From NCBI GenBank assembly GCA_000328365.1, contig KB307802.1, positions 94,684 through 158,683 of the forward strand: a stretch of DNA of 64,000 bases. Direction: 5' to 3'. A program made the position numbers and the translations under genes. Source of the DNA: Capitella teleta. Lineage: Eukaryota > Annelida > Polychaeta > Capitellidae. Shown piece after piece: positions 44,365-56,600 of this stretch; the first letter of the stretch is position 1; every line of letters starts with the position of its first letter. Below the pieces are notes generated by a model. That model did not search any database. It saw only the letters and a program-made list of their open reading frames with translations, and was not told the DNA's origin.

Positions 44365-46928
44365 TCACCTCTTCGTAGTCTTCTTGCCATGAGACTTACG
44401 TTGACTGGCAGCAGGTTGAGAGGGACCACTTGATCGCGTTGGTATCATAGAACTCGTGATTTTAAATGTCTCCACACATTTCTGAAATTCACATCTCATA
44501 AAGTCTGAACTTGGTTATTTTCAAGCATTCTATTTCTATTGTGTTTGGTGCAGATAATATTGTTTCGGTGGATCAACTCACCTTAAACTGAGGCTTTGTT
44601 ATGGAAAACGCCAATTGATTTTGCTCAAGTTTTTTTTTCTTGCTTGCTCCTTCTTCACAAGGTTCTTGAATAGAATGAAAGATGCAATAATTGCACTAAG
44701 CTGAGTGGATTACTCACGAATGACGGGCAACTTATCATCATCCAATGATACAATTACGAGACCATCCTGAAGAAATGAAAACATGATTATTGATATCGAT
44801 AAGAAAAGTTAAGTTCAACTGATTATTAAACTGCACGTAAAAATTGCATAAGGCGATAATAGCTGAGGTGTATGCTTAATCACTGAGACAAAGCCCCCGC
44901 AGAACAGAAGAAAAAAAATCAACCCTTAAAAATTTTCCTCACATGCAGTGCTATAAAACCGTATTTCATCAGCAAAGAATTCTCACTCACTCGCACAAGA
45001 AAAGAACAGTAGAAGATGTTCTCAATAGTCTGAGAGAAAGATTCCGGATTCACAACGAATTCAAAGTAACAGAGAGGGGAATTGGATGCCCTGTATTCTC
45101 TCTTCAAAATGTTCAGAATCTTGGTAACTTCTCGAGATGTGGTTTCTTCCTCTGCTAACTCTGCAAAGTTTCTCAGCTGCAATGAGAGATGATGCTCTAT
45201 AACATTGAATAGAGCAGTTGGCTCTGAACCTCTTCAGCGTTAGTTGGTCCTCGCGTGATTTCCTTCTCATTGGCTTTCTTTCTCCTCTCCACCACAGCTT
45301 TCTTAACGGGTTCCCCACGCACAAATGAGCCATACCTGACAGAACAACATAGCGTCATGAGTCGGAACAGAAGCTGCTCAGACTTGGATTATTGATGGTT
45401 TTGACAATCGTATCAACTCAAATTTTGCAATCCGATTTCCTAAATATCAGTATATATTTCCACGTGATTTGATTATACAACAGATTATTTGATTTGATTC
45501 AATTTTTGATTTATTAATTTACTGCTCTTGTTAAATTTAAAATGACACCCATCAAGAGTGGAAAAGAGTGAGGAGTATAATATATGGATATAAATATATA
45601 TACGCACAGTGGACTCAGTGGAGGGGCTCCCCTGAAGCAGGGAGAAACCTCTTCACCCAATTTAGTCCATACATCAGGAGCGAAGGTTATGTCTCCGCCA
45701 TCACGATTGCCTCCCAAGTAAGTGACCTGAAAACAACAGAAATCATAAATAACAACCATCTGTGTTTGAACAATTGCAACGTATTTGAACCAGAGATTTC
45801 AGTTTGGCAGCTCAGTACAACATCATTATCTTAGATGAAAAATAATGTCTCACAATTTTTTCAGCAAATTCCGTAGGATCAAACACAACAGTGTCTGTTT
45901 TCAGCTTCTGTGCTCTCTGCTTTCCCAACACAGAGAGATTTCCCAAAAGTTTTCCTTCGAGGACCTTTTCTGAGCAGCTGGTGGCTACATTAATTAAATT
46001 CATGGTGCTACAATGTAAAGCATATGAGATTTTAACTCACTGCCCAGCAGCCCATTCTCGTACAGATCGTCACTTTTGAGTAGAGTACTGCACAGTTTAT
46101 CAGATTCTGGATTCAGATATTCATGACGATTCCCTGAAATTGTTTCATGAAGCAGAGACTTCAGAGGTGAAACATGTTCACATACTTTCTGTGTCGTGTA
46201 TCAGGGAACGAAGGTTGCGGCGTGCTTCTCGTGTTCTCGCCTGCAATTGAAATGAAATAATTATGAATTTGGATGACCATCAGCTAGTTGATACTGCACA
46301 GCAACAAAGTTTTCTGTCACTGCATACTCATCTGGATGATTTAAGGAGAGGTGGTGCTGGCCACTAGAGGTTCGAAGCCAGCCACCAACATGTGTCCTTG
46401 GGTAAGGCACTTAACTCCTGCTTACCTCCTCGGACCACATAAGCTTTAGATGCTTCAGGATTCCGAGGTAACATAACAACCCCCCCCCCCAAAAAAAAAA
46501 AAAAAAAAAAAAAAATTCTTTCAAGCAATAACTGAATAAAAGGGAGATGATCCCCAGAAAAGAAATGAAAAGAAATAGAAAGGTTTGGAGCTGAAATCAT
46601 GTTTCAGGCCAAACAAATGTGTTTCATAAGTTAATGGAATTAAATTCTAGCATAAGTTAAATAACCTAAACCAGTGTAAGACTATAAACTAATTAACTAT
46701 AATACAATACAAATATGAATAGCGATACCAGTGGATACCGATAGGTCTGGTTCAGTGCGTTATGATTTCATAATAATGGGCGCGTAAAGTGTAAAACAGT
46801 TGTTCTCGCATAATTTCCTTCCGGTTCAAAAAGAAGATTGTGGGCAATTCGGGATTCGTGGAAGAATACATTTCATTTAATGATTCATGATAATAGATAT
46901 TTACGTCGTTCGTTGAAGCGCGATCCAT
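44365..46928 (-). CDS. NSMCE4A: Non-SMC element 4 (NSE4/NSMCE4A)
   Basis: NSE4 is the kleisin subunit of the SMC5/6 complex, bridging the SMC heads and acting in DNA repair and chromosome stability. Spliced blocks match the family: RRNLRSLIHDTE and NRHEYLNPESDKL near the N-terminus, then LLGNLSVLGKQRAQKLK, FDPTEFAEKI, VTYLGGNRDGG, YGSFVRGEPVKKAVVERRKK, FAELAEEETTSREVTKIL, and CYFEFVVNPESFSQTIENI, the conserved C-terminal winged-helix region. The basic tail ends GKKTTKR. A tiny first exon is proposed at 46905-46928 (MDRASTND). It is phase 0 with the exon starting at 46240 but rests only on an ATG and a GT donor. The intron after it contains a SINE. Length about that of animal NSE4. Confidence 0.88.
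46350..46515 (+). repeat. SINE with L2/MIR-like tail and C/A tract
   Basis: A B-box-like GGTTCGAAGCC is followed by CCTTGGGTAAGGCACTTAA, the word family found in the 3' part of MIR and many L2-mobilised SINEs. A C11 and then an A25 tract end it (46480-46515). It lies in the first intron of NSMCE4, in the orientation opposite to the gene. Confidence 0.65.
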
Positions 46929-47395
46929 TATTGCTCCGCGCACAAATACTGAAATTGCAACCTCAGAATTTCGAAACCAAAAAGGCGGAAGTCACCAGGG
47001 CGCATGCAGTGTTCTTAGTGGATCCAACTTGACCTATATATGGTGGGTGAGTTACAGTATTATTAAATTGGGTCAAAGGGGTTTCTGTGAGGATAAGACT
47101 CCATTGGGGCAACAGTGTTTCTTCGTCGTATCGTACACATGAACCGCGGGGCCAAAATTATCGAAACTTAACTTCAACTTGGTTCAAGTCTAAACATGTA
47201 AGTGATTATGTAATCGCTGCGCAGTCTGTCGATTGACGCAGATCAGATTCATTTTTTCAGACTTCTGTTCTATCTTTCTCCCTCCCGTGTCTGAGACTGT
47301 CTCTATAAACCATTATACAAAGTCACAAAGGACTGAAAAGTGTTAACACTTGAACTTCACTTGTCTTATCATTATGGATCATAATGGAGTTAGGC

Positions 47396-47613
47396 TAGCT
47401 CCCCAAGCCGTAGCGTAGTCTATAATACACTAGCCTGACTAGGAACTGCTCCGCTACTGCTCCTGAGGAGCTAGAGTTACTCAGTTAGGCCTACGCTCAT
47501 ACTCAGTGACTCAGTGTTGATACTCATATTTATAATACTAGTCACCAGTTAGCTCCCCAAGCCGTGGCGTAGTGTATACACTAGGAACTGCTCCACTACC
47601 CTTGTGGAGCTAG
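47396..47613 (+). repeat. Two direct copies of a hairpin-capable unit
   Basis: 47396-47474 and 47550-47613 share TAGCTCCCCAAGCCG, GCGTAGT, ACTAGGAACTGCTCC and end GGAGCTAG. Each unit is bounded by AGCTCC and GGAGCT, so each can fold on itself. The spacer between the copies contains degenerate CAGTGAC words like those upstream of ERp29. Confidence 0.7.
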
Positions 47614-48609
47614 TTACCAGTATACCACTATAGTGATGATAGTACTACTGTTAGTTGTAGCTCCTTAAGAAGTATTGAAGCCTATATAACTGTGTAGTTA
47701 AGTAGTATCCTGCATCACCAGTACTATAGTATAGTATTGATATAGTATAATCTAGCGATTTGGGGGCCATTTTGATTTTCTGTCCAAATCTTCAGATTCA
47801 GACCCTGGATCCTGTCTCCAATCAGTAGGGGCCTACTGAAACCCTGTTCCCAAATAACACACCTAACACACAGGCATAAAATATCGCTTCTCTGGCCAGA
47901 TTTTTTGGTAATTTATTTCCTATTTTTGATTTTACTCCTCGAATCTTCATTGGTCGGTGAGGTCGTCTCTGAACTGTGCTTAAGACTGATCAGACTGCAG
48001 GGACCCAGGACCAATTTATTCTCAGCGGGTGGTGTTCACACACCTGACTGTTCAAGTTTTTTACCCATGATTCCCCCAAAAAAAGTAGTGTAGTCCAGAA
48101 TTAGATGATCAAGTGGTCGAAGAGTCTGCCGTTTTTTAAAAAATAATCAAATTAACATGGATGAATTGCTAACGAATTTATGCAAATATATGAATAAGGC
48201 TATAATATATGATTTGCCCATATTGAATACAAGAAATGGCTCTGAGTTGTAATGGCTCCCAAATCGCCAGTAAGTGCAAATCAGTATTTGTAAACCTAAT
48301 ACGATAAAGGGCTGCAGCTTGTTAGTCATGTCACGGCATGGGTTGTGTTGTTCTTCCGTCGCAAGCGAGGATGACTGGGAGAGTGCATATAACATGGCTG
48401 GTAAGCACCTAACATGGCTCGTGAGCCAACAAGTGCCTTTTTGAGTTTGACTAACAAAATGAGGAACATTATTTTCTGATTAGTTCAGAAAGAAGCAGAT
48501 TGTTACAACTTGATATACAACACTACACTGTCTACAGGAGACTTCAGGTTTGGAGGGAGATTTCAGTGCTTGGCGAATAGGTTGAGCTCCAATGCACATA
48601 CTGGTAGTA

Positions 48610-49230
48610 CAGTCAAAGCTCACTATTACGAACTCGGATTTATAGAAGTTCCGGTTATATATCTAGAACTACTTTTGGATTCCCTGCCAGATCCCTATGT
48701 TTTAACATTGCAGGTTCATCGGATAATACAAACTCCACATTGTTCAAACTTCCGGTTAATACGAACCATATATTTAGTCCCCTGAATAGAGATGATTCCT
48801 GCTATTATGAACTCATGATCGGAATGTTCTACAGTATCTGCTCATCAAGCCATTGCTGACAGTTTGCGAGTCGATTCCTCATTTGCCTTTCTTTGCTGAT
48901 CATTTAAGTGTCATTTCACACCCATTTGATATCAAAGCAGGAATACTGCGAATCGCGGGAGCCGCCGATTTCAAAGTGCTTTCATGTTTGTCTAAACAAT
49001 CAAGCGGTTAAATGAATTGTTATCTCTACTTGCAATTGTGGTGATGCGACGGAGACCGACATCACAGTGTATGACGCACGCAGTCTGTGACGCAGAATAC
49101 CGGACTACGAGTAGGCCTGCGTGTAGCTCATGTCAGCGTGAATCAAGACAGCAGATATGCTACTAGAACTCCTGATATTACGAACTAAGTTTTATGGTCC
49201 CTGAAGGTGCATAATTAAGAACTTTGACGG
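48610..49230. mobile_element. Pogo/Tigger-like MITE, 621 bp
   Basis: The left end reads CAGTCAAAGCTCACTATTAC; the minus strand of the right end reads CCGTCAAAGTTCTTAATTAT. TA flanks both ends (48608-48609, 49231-49232). Internal repeats of TTACGAAC and TTCCGGTTA are typical of subterminal regions in this group. There is no transposase frame, so the element is non-autonomous. Confidence 0.7.
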
Positions 49231-49533
49231 TATGCTACTGAATGGTCTCCATATAAACGACATGAATGATTCCTAATTGAATATCGTTATTCAATATGAG
49301 GGCTGGGCAAATAGGCCTATCACGGGCGATCAGTGTCTGTTATCCATATTCAGCAAATACATGCACTTGTGTGGCTGGAAATATCTATTGTGTCGGTTTC
49401 CACGCACAGCACCACAGAAAGATCGCTCAATGTGAAAGTCATGAAATAGGATTAATCAACCATTTACATATAAAAATTATAATATTTGAACTCTCTTTTC
49501 ATTTCATTTACAGAGGAACAGAATCCAAACATA

Positions 49534-50743
49534 ATGGCTTCCAAAGAAGAGAATGGAAAGAAATACGACCATCCGGTGTATAAGAAGATCTCCCGTCTGA
49601 ACGGAGACATCAACCGAATGAGCCGAGATGAATTGAAGGAGCGCCTGGAGTCTCTCCACCTCAACTCTCGGTAAGTTTTCACTGACTGCTTGTCGTGTTA
49701 CACGCTTCCTCCGATTCAGAGGAGTCAAAGAAGTGCTGAAGAAGCGACTGAAAGCTCACTACAAACGACACCGACTGCAGACAGAGGGTCTGAGCACTGA
49801 GGACCCTCAGTACTACGACTTCTACCTGGTCGTGGACTTTGAGGCCACCTGCGAAGACAGCCACACCTGGCCACACGAGATCATAGAGTTCCCAATTGTA
49901 GTCATTGATGGAAAGACGCATCAAGTGGTGTGTGCCTCATTCTTAATAGTTATTTTAGAATTGATACAGAATGTTGCTCGTTTTTTTCAGGTGGATGAAT
50001 TTCATTCATACGTTCGCCCTACAATTAATCCCGTTCTGACAGATTTTTGTATCAGTCTCACTGGCATATCTCAGGTCTGGGTCACTCTTGACGTGCTTTC
50101 ATTTTGTAATTTTTTTTTTTTTTTTTAACCTGCAGGATCAGGTGGATAGCAGTCCGTTGTTCCCAGAGGTGCTGACGTCGGTTGAATCGTGGCTTCACAG
50201 AAACAAATATTGCGGGAAAGGAGTGCGTTCGGCTTTTGTGACTGACGGGTATGTGTTGCGTTGCTGCTCTTCATAATCCACTGTGGTTTCTCTCGTAGAC
50301 CCTGGGACATGAGTCGGTTTATGTACCTTCAATGCAAGCATTCCAACCTGGCGTTCCCACGGTGGGCCAATACGTGGGTGAACATCCGTAAAACCTACTG
50401 CAATTTCTACCACTTCAAGCGCACCAGCCTCCGCAAAATGCTGGAGAATATGGGAATGTCGTTCGAGGGAAGACCTCACTGCGGATTGGACGACACGCGC
50501 AACATCGCTCGCATTGCACAGCGAATGCTTCAGGATGGAAGTCCACTCAACGTCAATGAAAGACTGTTTGGTCCGAAATTGAAGAGTGGGGAGTCCTTGG
50601 AGGAAGTGGAAATAGAGGTGCGAGGCGATGGTTCCAGTGGTTTAGAGAAAGACTTGGCCGCGTTATCTGTGACGGCCGCAGCAAGTGATCCGGAGTCTGA
50701 TCATGAAGATTTGTTGAGTTACTATTCACTACAGAAATCGTGA
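49534..50743 (+). CDS. ERI1: 3'-5' exoribonuclease 1 (ERI1/3'hExo)
   Basis: ERI1 is a DEDDh-type 3'-5' exoribonuclease that binds the histone mRNA stem-loop, trims 5.8S rRNA and degrades small RNAs. Exons 49534-49670, 49720-49927, 49991-50074, 50136-50248 and 50299-50743 sum to 987 nt (328 aa). A SAP domain lies near the N-terminus (NRMSRDELKERLESLHLNSRGVKEVLKKRLKAHY). The exonuclease domain shows LVVDFEATCE (Asp, Glu), FVTDGPWDMSRF (Asp), and the HCGLDD box holding the catalytic His and last Asp. The C-terminal tail is acidic and unlike vertebrates. ATG 49534 is the first in the exon, but the frame is open upstream to a splice acceptor at about 49513. A further 5' exon, as in the longer vertebrate proteins, is therefore possible. 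An AATAAA lies near 50787. Confidence 0.94.
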
Positions 50744-53675
50744 TAATAGCGAATTTGTGGATTTTAGGCAATATTTGTAATTTGTGAAATAAATTCCCAA
50801 TTACTGAATTTGAGTTCGGGCATTCTGCTCAACATATGATTTATTCTGATATATTGATCTTGTGAACTATGTTTTAAGTCAGTCAGCTCTGATGACAACT
50901 GCTGTACCAAAGAAGAATGAGAGTATCTTTGGTTCTTTCTGTATTGGACTTGACTCACTTTTGTACTCCATAGGCCTTGGCAATGTATCTGTTATTGTTC
51001 AATCGCTATTTTCGATAAGCAATATACCCGATAGTACTGATGGGCGAAGCTTTGGCTTCAGACTTCTACGAATGGCTATTTTCCATAGCGGCATAGCTAC
51101 GGCTTAGAATGGAAAAAAAAAGTGTTTCAACGAATCCAGATACATGTATTACAATACATTTTCTCCTGCATTAATTTATATCAGGAGGTCACTGTTTACA
51201 GCGCCAGTGCTCGTAATTAAACGCTTGAATGCCTAACACACGATAAGAATCAACAGAAGATGCTTTAGATCTACTCCAAACTTCTAAGGAGAGCAAAATT
51301 TCGAAGATGAGTATAAACACTGAATTTATGGTGTGTGTTTGGAAGTGATATCTGCTTTGAATTGAACCATGCAAACATCATTGGGCTAAGGGGTTTAATG
51401 GTTTATCAGAGTATCACAGTTTATCACCGGGACCAGTACACTGTACATGATGATGTACATTGCATAATGAATCTCTCTTTTTTTGGGGTCGTTTCACTTG
51501 CATTACTTTTAAGATTCTGAAACCCATTTCCAATACAATGTATGTGATAAATACGGATAATTTGAACATTCAGTTTGAGACCATTTTGGGAGTCGTAGTA
51601 AATTTGTAATACGTGTACATCCTAATGCTATACTAAGAAGACTTACATGGTATATTATTTCCAACAGAAAATCTTTGTTGGTAATTCAATGTACATGTTT
51701 CAGAACCAAGAAATGTTTGTGAAAACAGAAATGACAAAATACCGAAAATTGAGTGGCGAATGCACTACTGAAAACACATTTATTTCCCAACTCGAAAAAA
51801 AATTACCCACAGAGTGGAGCAGAAAAAACATTGCAAGCTTTTTATTTTCTTCTGTGTTCAAATAAAGATCGCTCGTAATTCTGACACACGACTTACATGT
51901 ATTATGTTTTCAAGTGAGCATTCAATGCAAACGTTATGAACTTGAGAATGCGTTATGATTATGTGAAAATAGCTTCGGGTTGTTTATGCGTGTTGGATAG
52001 ATGAAATGAGAGCGTTATGACAACGAGGTAAACAAATGAAATAATTGTGAAAGAAACGTGTTTTTTTGTTTGTTTTTGAGACAAGCGGTGACAGGGGATG
52101 CACAGAAATGACGTAATTGCGATCATTGAGATCACCTGGCATGGCATACACTATCCCTCAGGTGGAAGACGATCCTATAGCCACTGCTGCTGCATAAAAG
52201 AAACGGGGAAAAAAAAAACATAAAACATAAAAAAATCACCCTTCAACTTAATTAACATGGGTGTTACAATGTACTGAATAGGAAAACAAAAAGTGAAAAA
52301 AAGGACTTCATAATTGATTGAATTAAAAAAAAAAATCTTTGCATCACTTCTTATGAGGAAAAAAATATTGAAAAAAAAAATACTATTGAGTTACATTTTG
52401 TTGGCAAGTTTTCATATTCTTCCCTCCTTTTCATGAATGCATATAGCAAATACACCCAGGAAGACAAAAAAAAAAAAAAACTAAAAACAAAACAGGAAAA
52501 ATAAGAAGAGAAAAACAAGAAACTTTTTTTTTACATTAAATGGACAAAGCAAAAACTGGAGGGAACAAAAAAATAAAAAATAACAGTGCAATTAACTTCA
52601 ACTTATATACAAGATCATTATGTACAAATGACAACATATCTCATTTAACGCGCATATGCTAACACAAAGCTCGTTCATACAATTTACTACTTAACACGCT
52701 CACATACGCCAAATAATCACATAATCACATTTATATCGTGCGGAATGAATTTTCACAACAAATGACCAGAAAAAAAAATTCAAATCAAAATTAAAATACA
52801 TTCCTGAATTTTCAACCAGGAACTGGTTTCTCCTCTCAAATCATGTGATAATCGATTGTCAGTCCGAAAAAAAAAAAAAAATAGATATATATATATATTA
52901 GTAATATTACTTCAACAATCAAACATGAGTTTATAAGAATGGTGAAAATTTGCTTTTTTTGAGCATACTGGTGGTAAGGGGCAATTAAATTCAGAGTTGA
53001 AATTTTAAAATTATTATATGGCACAGCTTTCTCTTACGTAAAGCTATGGCGTAATCACACGAGGAAGTGCTATTTATTCGCATTATTTAAAATCTCGGCC
53101 AATGTTGCAAAAATCAAGGTAATTAAGTGAAAATAATATATTGAACAAAAGGGAGCATTCAATATAGAGAAAGGGAGGGAGCATTCATTCTTTGAAAGAC
53201 TTGTTTCATTTCATAACAATGCAAATTCAATGGTTTTGGGGCCTTTACAATTAGATGAGTCAATGTAATAAAATAATTTAAAGCATCACATGAGATAATA
53301 AACATAGGAGAACAGAAGAGATGCTATGCGTAAAACATCATACAGAAAAAAAATTCACAAACTCGCACAAGAAAAACTAAATTAATTAAAAGCGTGTTAA
53401 TAGTATCCTGATGACAAAGGATGATTTGCTGAGAATTATGATGAGGGGTTGTTACATATAATATTTTTAAACAAATGTTCATGGCTTGACACAAGGCACT
53501 AAACGATTGTAAAATAAATCCACCTTCACACACCAGGGAATACTGTCATGAAGAGAACATTGAAAAGCCATTTACACATATTAGAGAACAGTTTCATATT
53601 TGATCACAGATCAGTAAAATCGAAAAAATGAAAACAGTTTTGAAGACGATGCCTGATAAGAGTGATGGTGGAGCC
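50744..53675. other. Intergenic / 3' UTR region, no gene seen
   Basis: From 52.1 to 53.0 kb the plus strand is very A-rich with many A homopolymers, which would be T-rich in a minus-strand transcript. It may be the 3' UTR of the gene ending at 53676. Two TCATAACGC words (reverse) occur at 51950 and 52012. No coding structure is found. Confidence 0.5.
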
Positions 53676-56600
53676 TCAAGGCTTGTAGAAAATCACAGAA
53701 CCGGGATCTGAAAAACAGATGATGTCATGAGTTCAGAGGTCAATTGGCAGCCGCAGGTACTCACAATTATCTGCTTTCCTGAGCGCACGTTGATAACCTG
53801 TGAAAGAGAGCAAAATGTGAGGTCAGTGGAAAGACAGAGTGGACGTGTGCTCACCATTGTGGAGCAAGACCTGGGCTGCTCGGAGATCGAAGTCGCCCCG
53901 TTCCATGTTGACATCATTGCTGGGTCGTTTGGATGGAACCAACAGATGGTTTAAGGATGAGGAATGTGAGGAGGAGGAGGAGGAGGCGGGAAGAGGAGGC
54001 TGTCTCCTCACCAGACCATTAGGGGGCTGAGGCAGCGAGGCTTTGTGTTCTAGGCACTCGAAAGAGAGTGCTGAGTTCTCGGTGTTTGGGGCAGTTACTG
54101 GCACGCTCACTTGCTCCTCAGGGGGGCTCACCTCAGCGTCAAAGCCGAAGGAAAAGCCGAGCGTTGACTGAGGAGCCGACGGCTGGCGCTTCATATCACG
54201 AGTATCCAGAAAGATGACTGCACTGCCAGGTTTTTTGGCGGTTGGTTTATATTTAGGCTGCGGAGGATTTGGCTGGTGTTGTTTAGGAGGAGGAGGGGCG
54301 GGTGAAGGCAAGGAGGGAGACACAAGATTGCCAGCGGACTGGCTGCACGGCAGGACACACGCCTGCTCAGCCAAATGGCTCAGGTGGTTATCAGAAGCAC
54401 TGATGTGCAGCATTGAGGCTGATGCATCTGCCTCGTTACCCGCTTCATCCTTGGGCTCAGCAGCATACGGCTCAGGAAACTGAGAAGACAAATATCCACG
54501 CTGCTCCAGCTCAGGGGCGTCGCCCGAGGGCAGCGACATTTCAACAGGTTCCAAAGCGATTGGAGGCGCCACTGGGAGAGATCCATCTGAATAGCGTCGC
54601 TCCGAGGGAGATGAAGAGGAAGGGGGGCTGGGGAAGTCTCCATCGTGGAGAGATGGAGGCGATTTGCCAGCAGCGATTGATGCATAAGATTTAGGAGAGA
54701 ACTCATCCCCAGCTGCGATGCTGGCACCTGTCACACTGGGAGGCACAGAGCACACAGATTCCGCATCATTGCATCCGTCAGCATCCGCATCGACTGCGTT
54801 CACCATCTCTGAAGGCGCGCTGCCAGTAGAATTACGACGACTGCGTCCGAGCGAGGGGAAGGCAGACGGACTAAACGAGCGCTGGCTGGGGTCCCGTGGG
54901 GGAAGGAGGGCGTAGTCCACGGGAGGGAGAGGGGGGGCACGCCCTCGCTTCCTCCTCTCCTCTGGCCTCTCCTGCACCTCTCGAGCGTTATTCACCACAG
55001 ACGTCGCAGGGGCTTTGACATTGCCCCCGCCCCGCTTCTTCTTGTGTTTCACTTCCACGAAGTCTGGTTCAACTTTTTTGATGGGGTCATTGAAGTCAGT
55101 GAAGATGTAATCATCTGTGACGATGCAGGACGAAGGCAAGCCAGTGCTGGGAGCCAAGACAGCCGGTTCAATGCAGCCAATGAGAATCACGGACGAGGAG
55201 CTGTCCCCCTGCTGACTGTCCTTGCTGCTGCTCACAGACTCCGCTTTGCCGGTTGAGTCGTCGGTCTTTGGCTTCCTCTTCTTGCGCTTGCTGCTCTGTT
55301 CTTCGCTCTTACTCAGCACAGAAGACACGGGTCCGTTGGAAGAAGATGACGAGGCGGGTGGAGCAGAGCGGCTGCTCAATTTCTTACCATTCTTACTGTC
55401 ACCGGTGATGAAGCTGAGCAGTTCGTCTATTTTCTTATCACCCATATAACCGGAGATGTTCTCAGATTTCACAGTTGGCACTTTGTCCTTGGCACGGCGG
55501 GCCTTGCGCTTCTTCTTGTCGCTTAGGGCGTCAGAGGAACCCGCTGCCGGCATGTCCTCAACAGCCTCTGTGTCAATGTAGTTCCCCAGGTTGGTGAGGG
55601 AACCCGGGAATTGCGAAGGAGCACCTTGCAGAGGAGGAAGCGTGGATAAAGAGTTCGGTTTCACACTACCCGCGGCTCCCAGTTCGAGAGGATTTCCGTT
55701 CTCGTCATTGTCGTCTGTGGATGGAAATATACAAGTCAGCTATCAGTTAACACGGGACGTTCAGATTAAGAAGATTAGCAGAGAACACTACGCCCCACGC
55801 ACACATTGAGATAACATTGCAGATGAGATAACATTGCAGATTCAGATCAATAAAAACAGCATCTATACGGCGGCCATTTCGACTGATAGGCGCAAGTTCA
55901 ATGTACAATGTGCAAAGACAGAAGGAGGTCATATTAAGGGGGATTACTCATTGCATATATTGCTAGCATCACATGAGATACGAATGAAAACATATATATA
56001 ATCAACACTACAGTATATACATAATTAGGAGTACAATATGTCACAGCTCAAGATATAATGAAAGCAGCGCATGACAATCGAAGCGTGCGCAATGCTCTTA
56101 ATCAGACGGAAGATTTGCGCGTTGTGAGAGGGTAATAATTAGATTACATAACAAGGTGATTGAAACCATAATCCAGCGACAAAGCAGCGAATCACAGCAC
56201 GGCATGTTAATGTGCGCGTACAATGGCACCCATTGTACACTCCGCTCACCAAGTGAATCGAAAGAGAAACCTCAAGACAAGTTGTAAGAAGAAACCAAAT
56301 CAGCGGAGAATGAAACAATTCAACACACAGTCATTGAACAAGTACGAAGCCATCCACAACAGGGGCATATAATTATGATACGCGGCACACGATTGCGAAT
56401 GGCCGATTAGGACTACAGTGCTCACGAAGGGCAAGGTCGAACACTTGCTGATCGGGATGATAGATCACACACATGTACATGCGGAGATGCCGCCGCCAGC
56501 GAACAGACGAGGCGGTTACAGCCAGTCTCGCACAATCGATGCTCACCCGGCTGCTGGATGTTGGGGGCGGGTAGGAAGGCGCCTGGCATGAGCAACAAGC

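Larger units (their letters stand above)
46929..49533. other. Divergent intergenic region, NSMCE4 and ERI1
   Basis: This region holds the presumed promoters of NSMCE4 (-) and ERI1 (+), a two-copy direct repeat at 47396-47613 and a TIR element at 48610-49230. An additional ERI1 5' exon may lie here, because a splice acceptor directly precedes the first ERI1 exon I can identify. No other gene is seen. Confidence 0.5.
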
